Of a stretch of DNA of 6,748 nt, positions 4,461 through 6,748 are shown in pieces (the stretch's first letter is position 1; each line of letters opens with the position of its first letter). This stretch comes from Verrucomicrobiota bacterium (GTDB lineage: Bacteria; Verrucomicrobiota; Verrucomicrobiia; Limisphaerales; UBA9464), in contig CANGMO010000126.1 in NCBI GenBank assembly GCA_947454295.1, positions 1 to 6,748 on the forward strand, read 5' to 3'. Below the pieces are notes generated by a model that was not told where the DNA came from, made no database searches, and was given only the letters and a program-made list of their open reading frames with translations. The translations under genes were made by a program, and so were the position numbers.

Positions 4461-5278
4461 TTCGGGGTGGAGGCGAGCAGGCGGCTGGCGTGGGCCTCGG
4501 TGGCGGCGCGAACGGCGGCGGCGAGGGCCTGGACCCGGACGGGGATGGGCCAGTCGCTCGGCGCTTCGAGGGTGTAGTTGAGCCGCGTCTTGTTGACGCT
4601 CAACCAGACCGCCTCGGGCCATTCGGGCCGTTGATGCGGTTCAAAATCGGGCCACTCCGTGGGCCGGATGATGCCCGGCTCACTGATCGGCCGGCCGTCG
4701 ATGACCGACGTCGGATCGATCGGACACACCTTCGCCACGGCATCGAGAATCGGGCGGGCCAGCGAGGGTTGCCGGTCGGGGTTCAGCTCGTAGCAGTAGA
4801 ATCCGTGGGACTCCCAATCCTCGTGCAGCAGCAGTGTCAGATCGAACGAAGGTTGAGTTTCGAGCCATTCGACGTGCGCCTTGGCCTCGGGGGAGCGGAA
4901 ATGCCGGTAGTCGCGATTGATGTCGATGCCATCCTCGTTTTCGCGGCGGTTCTGGGTCAGTCCGCCTGGATTCAGCAGCGGAATGATCGTGAGATGTGCC
5001 TCGGGCCAGCGGTTTTCCTCCAGCAATTGTGCAAGGGCCAGCGGGCCGGCGGGTTCATCCCCGTGCATGCCTGCCGACAGGTACAGGCGTGGAGCCATGG
5101 GGTTTCCCACCTTGCGTTGCAGGAGGGTCAGCTCATGGCTCCGGGCCGGGAGGCGGGAGACCGACCAGCCGTTCCGTCGCGCGGCGGCCTCAATGGCGCC
5201 GCGGGTTTGCTCCACGTGGATGCGTTCGCCGTAGTAGCCGCCTGCATTTTTTCCCAGCCGTTGCACGGCGGGCAGCAT
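4457..5278 (-). CDS. M14 family zinc carboxypeptidase-like hydrolase
   Basis: The 273-residue product carries the zinc-peptidase M14 signature. HXXE zinc ligands are His72 and Glu75 in SAGMHGDEPAG. Asn/Arg substrate-binding candidates lie in LLNPGGLTQNRRENEDGIDI followed by NRDYRHF (102-127). The third zinc ligand is His152 in LLLHEDWESHG, and the catalytic base is Glu238 in NYTLEAPSDWP. All expected active-site residues are present. Known relatives remove C-terminal residues, cut murein peptide amides (MpaA-like) or deacylate amino acids (succinylglutamate desuccinylase/aspartoacylase-like); the substrate here is open. There is no signal peptide, so it is probably cytoplasmic, which fits MpaA-like peptide recycling or small-molecule amide cleavage. 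I took the ATG at 5278; no Shine-Dalgarno sequence is visible. The TGA overlaps the hemW ATG. A repeat-bearing 197-base gap separates it from the WD40 gene upstream, so it may have its own promoter. Confidence 0.88.
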   Translation of the reverse strand: MLPAVQRLGKNAGGYYGERIHVEQTRGAIEAAARRNGWSVSRLPARSHELTLLQRKVGNPMAPRLYLSAGMHGDEPAGPLALAQLLEENRWPEAHLTIIPLLNPGGLTQNRRENEDGIDINRDYRHFRSPEAKAHVEWLETQPSFDLTLLLHEDWESHGFYCYELNPDRQPSLARPILDAVAKVCPIDPTSVIDGRPISEPGIIRPTEWPDFEPHQRPEWPEAVWLSVNKTRLNYTLEAPSDWPIPVRVQALAAAVRAATEAHASRLLASTPK

Positions 5279-5375
5279 CGTCGGCCCGGGCCGCGACGCA
5301 ACCCTTCACCCGGGTTTTGGAGTCCGATCCGGAGTGCTGGCTCGATGGGATGGGCAATCCAGAAAACGGCAGTTC

Positions 5376-5449
5376 AAACCGCGGATGAACGCCGATGCGG
5401 AACGAAGGCAGCCCATGAATCCGCGTCCGTCCGCGTTCCTCTGCGGTTT
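5376..5449. repeat. Dispersed 'ACCGCGGATGAACGC' inverted-repeat element
   Basis: AAACCGCGGATGAACGC (5376-5392) and GCGTTCCTCTGCGGTTT (5433-5449) are inverted in 15 of 17 positions. Interior repeats of the same theme are present (CGATGCGG, ATCCGCGTCCGTCCGCG). It lies between the WD40 stop and the M14 start, both on the - strand, where its hairpin could affect read-through. It is a familiar verrucomicrobial repeat type and encodes nothing. Confidence 0.7.
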
Positions 5450-5475
5450 CGCTCCCTGCCAAGCGGCGGATCGAA

Positions 5476-6748
5476 TCAATGGATGCCCAGCGCCTCGGCG
5501 GCGGCGCGGATGGCGGGCGGATCGCAGATGTCCAGGCGTCCGTCGTGCCAGAGGATCGCAAAGCGTTTGCCGTCGGGCAGGTAGCGGATGCCGGCGGGGT
5601 TGCCGGCCGACTTGGGACTCTCGAAGGAGTCGATGACGCTGCCATCGCGCGTCGACACGATGGAAATGCGGCGATCCACTGCAATCGCAGCCTCGGCGCC
5701 GTCGGGCGAGAGGGCGAACGTGCTCACATCGCCACCGAGATCACCGTTCAAGGTCGCCTTCCGCTCCCAGGTGGTGGCATCCCAAATGGCACTGGTGGTT
5801 TGGCCGATCGAGGTGAGGGCGACTTTCCCAGAGGCGCTCCATGCCGCGTCGCAGGACACCGTCGAGTCGAGGGTTCGAATGACGCTGCCGTCCGAGACGC
5901 GATGCACTCGGATCTGGGTGTTGGTGGAGCTGGATCCGGTCTTGGCGCAGTTGAGGAGGAGTTGGGTGCCATCCGGATTGAAGGCGGCGGCGTAGGCGTC
6001 GGCGGATTTCCACCGGCTCAGGGTCTTGATGCCGGTGTCGGTCACCTCGACCACGCGGACCTCCTCGTTCCCCTTCACGAACCCCGACACCAGCGCCAGG
6101 CGGCGGCCATCGCTGGTGTGATCGGTCATCAGGAAATTGGGTTCCTTGTCCAATTGCACTCCCGGACCGATGCGAAGGCCCTCCGGGGTTTCACGAATCG
6201 GGTGTCGCCAGATGCCAGTGACGACCGACGAGCGGATCAGCGCCTTGCCGCCGTCCTGGATGGCCACCATGGCCACTTCGTCCCGGGGATGAATTCCGGT
6301 GTCCATCTCGTCAAGCAGCCGGCCGGTGTTCAGATCGCGCAGTCGGGTGAACCGGCCATGAGTGGACACCACCCAGTCGCCGTTCGGACTGAATTCCATG
6401 CAGCAGTTGTTGACCGCCCATCCATAGCCAGCGAGGTGGCCGGCGGGAACGATCCGATAGCCTGCGGGCTGAATGACCTTCCAACGGGTCGCGACGCCGA
6501 GCAGGGAGGCGGAGACGAATTCGCTTCCGTCGGGTTTCTTGGCGAGCGGAGTGCGGCTGAAGTTGCCGACCACCAGCTCCTCCGCGCCGGAACCGACATT
6601 GAACAGGTGCAGCGTGGAGCCCTGTCCGCGGAGGGCGACGAGGGTGTCGTGGCCCAGAAAGAACGAATCGCCGCCGTCGGCGACGTTGGAAGCGACGCGG
6701 GTGGTCAGCCAGCCGCGTTCAACGTCGTGGACCGCAGCGGTGCCGTCC
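5476..6748 (-). CDS. WD40-type beta-propeller protein, C-terminal part (5' end outside window)
   Basis: The frame is open to the right edge, giving 423 visible residues; a GTG at 6573 is only an internal valine, because the propeller sequence continues upstream of it (ending LHLFNVGSGAEELV). Degenerate WD40/YVTN-like blades recur with 'SPDG...LWD.....G..' spacing: MEFSPNGDWVVSTHG then LRDLNTG (visible residues about 117-142), AAFNPDGTQLLL through IRVHRVSDGSVIRTL (255-293), AAWSASGKVALTS then IWDATTW (301-327), FALSPDGAEAAIA then SIVSTRDGSVI (345-372), and IRYLPDGKRFAILWHDGRLD (387-406). The end, DPPAIRAAAEALGIH, resembles the 'DLPALR..LAELGL' tail that closes WD40 domains fused to serine/threonine kinases in Verrucomicrobiota and Planctomycetota. 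An N-terminal kinase beyond the window is therefore plausible but unseen. Such domains usually mediate protein contacts. Confidence 0.85.
   Translation of the reverse strand, partial: DGTAAVHDVERGWLTTRVASNVADGGDSFFLGHDTLVALRGQGSTLHLFNVGSGAEELVVGNFSRTPLAKKPDGSEFVSASLLGVATRWKVIQPAGYRIVPAGHLAGYGWAVNNCCMEFSPNGDWVVSTHGRFTRLRDLNTGRLLDEMDTGIHPRDEVAMVAIQDGGKALIRSSVVTGIWRHPIRETPEGLRIGPGVQLDKEPNFLMTDHTSDGRRLALVSGFVKGNEEVRVVEVTDTGIKTLSRWKSADAYAAAFNPDGTQLLLNCAKTGSSSTNTQIRVHRVSDGSVIRTLDSTVSCDAAWSASGKVALTSIGQTTSAIWDATTWERKATLNGDLGGDVSTFALSPDGAEAAIAVDRRISIVSTRDGSVIDSFESPKSAGNPAGIRYLPDGKRFAILWHDGRLDICDPPAIRAAAEALGIH

Noticed and set aside
4490..5584. A 364-codon + strand open frame opposite the M14 gene
   Set aside because: The M14 active-site motifs are intact on the - strand. 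This frame continues through the intergenic repeat and into the WD40 gene with no recognisable motif.

Overview
GC-rich bacterial DNA, most likely from a Verrucomicrobiota genome. This rests on gene content (a DUF5069 protein, a WD40-type beta-propeller with a kinase-family-like tail, a HemW), on starts mostly lacking a Shine-Dalgarno sequence, and above all on several different palindromic dispersed repeats filling almost every intergenic space. The repeat styles resemble those I associate with Verrucomicrobiota; this is recognition, not a database match.

Layout. Positions 1-125 hold the last 40 codons of an unidentified + strand gene. Positions 258-1401 form a tight + strand cassette joined by two ATGA stop/start overlaps: a 21-residue hydrophobic mini-ORF, a 131-residue membrane protein and a 229-residue SAM-dependent methyltransferase. 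Positions 1402-1703 are repeat-rich and gene-free, with one 108-bp palindromic element. A - strand tRNA-Lys(CTT) at 1704-1778 has a recognisable promoter and a hairpin at its 3' end. Positions 1779-2161 hold the tRNA promoter, a 'CACGGATT'-type inverted repeat and an otherwise featureless leader. Positions 2162-2608 encode a DUF5069 protein followed by a strong intrinsic terminator. Positions 2671-3194 are gene-free and packed with repeats: a second 108-bp element, a different stem-loop element and a partial or degenerate third copy.

From 3195 to the right edge everything is on the - strand, read right to left: a truncated WD40-type beta-propeller protein, an M14 zinc carboxypeptidase-like enzyme, and HemW, which overlaps the M14 stop codon by ATGA. 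A further inverted repeat lies between the WD40 and M14 genes.

How the parts relate. The methyltransferase and membrane protein look co-translated, but their substrate cannot be read from the sequence. The M14 enzyme and HemW are also translationally coupled although their known family roles (amide or peptide cleavage; heme insertion) do not obviously connect. Both full copies of the 108-bp element lie between convergent transcription units, and the partial third copy supplies the HemW stop codon. I see no defence, CRISPR, phage or biosynthetic system. The most interesting material is the repeat architecture and the mini-ORF at the head of the methyltransferase cassette.
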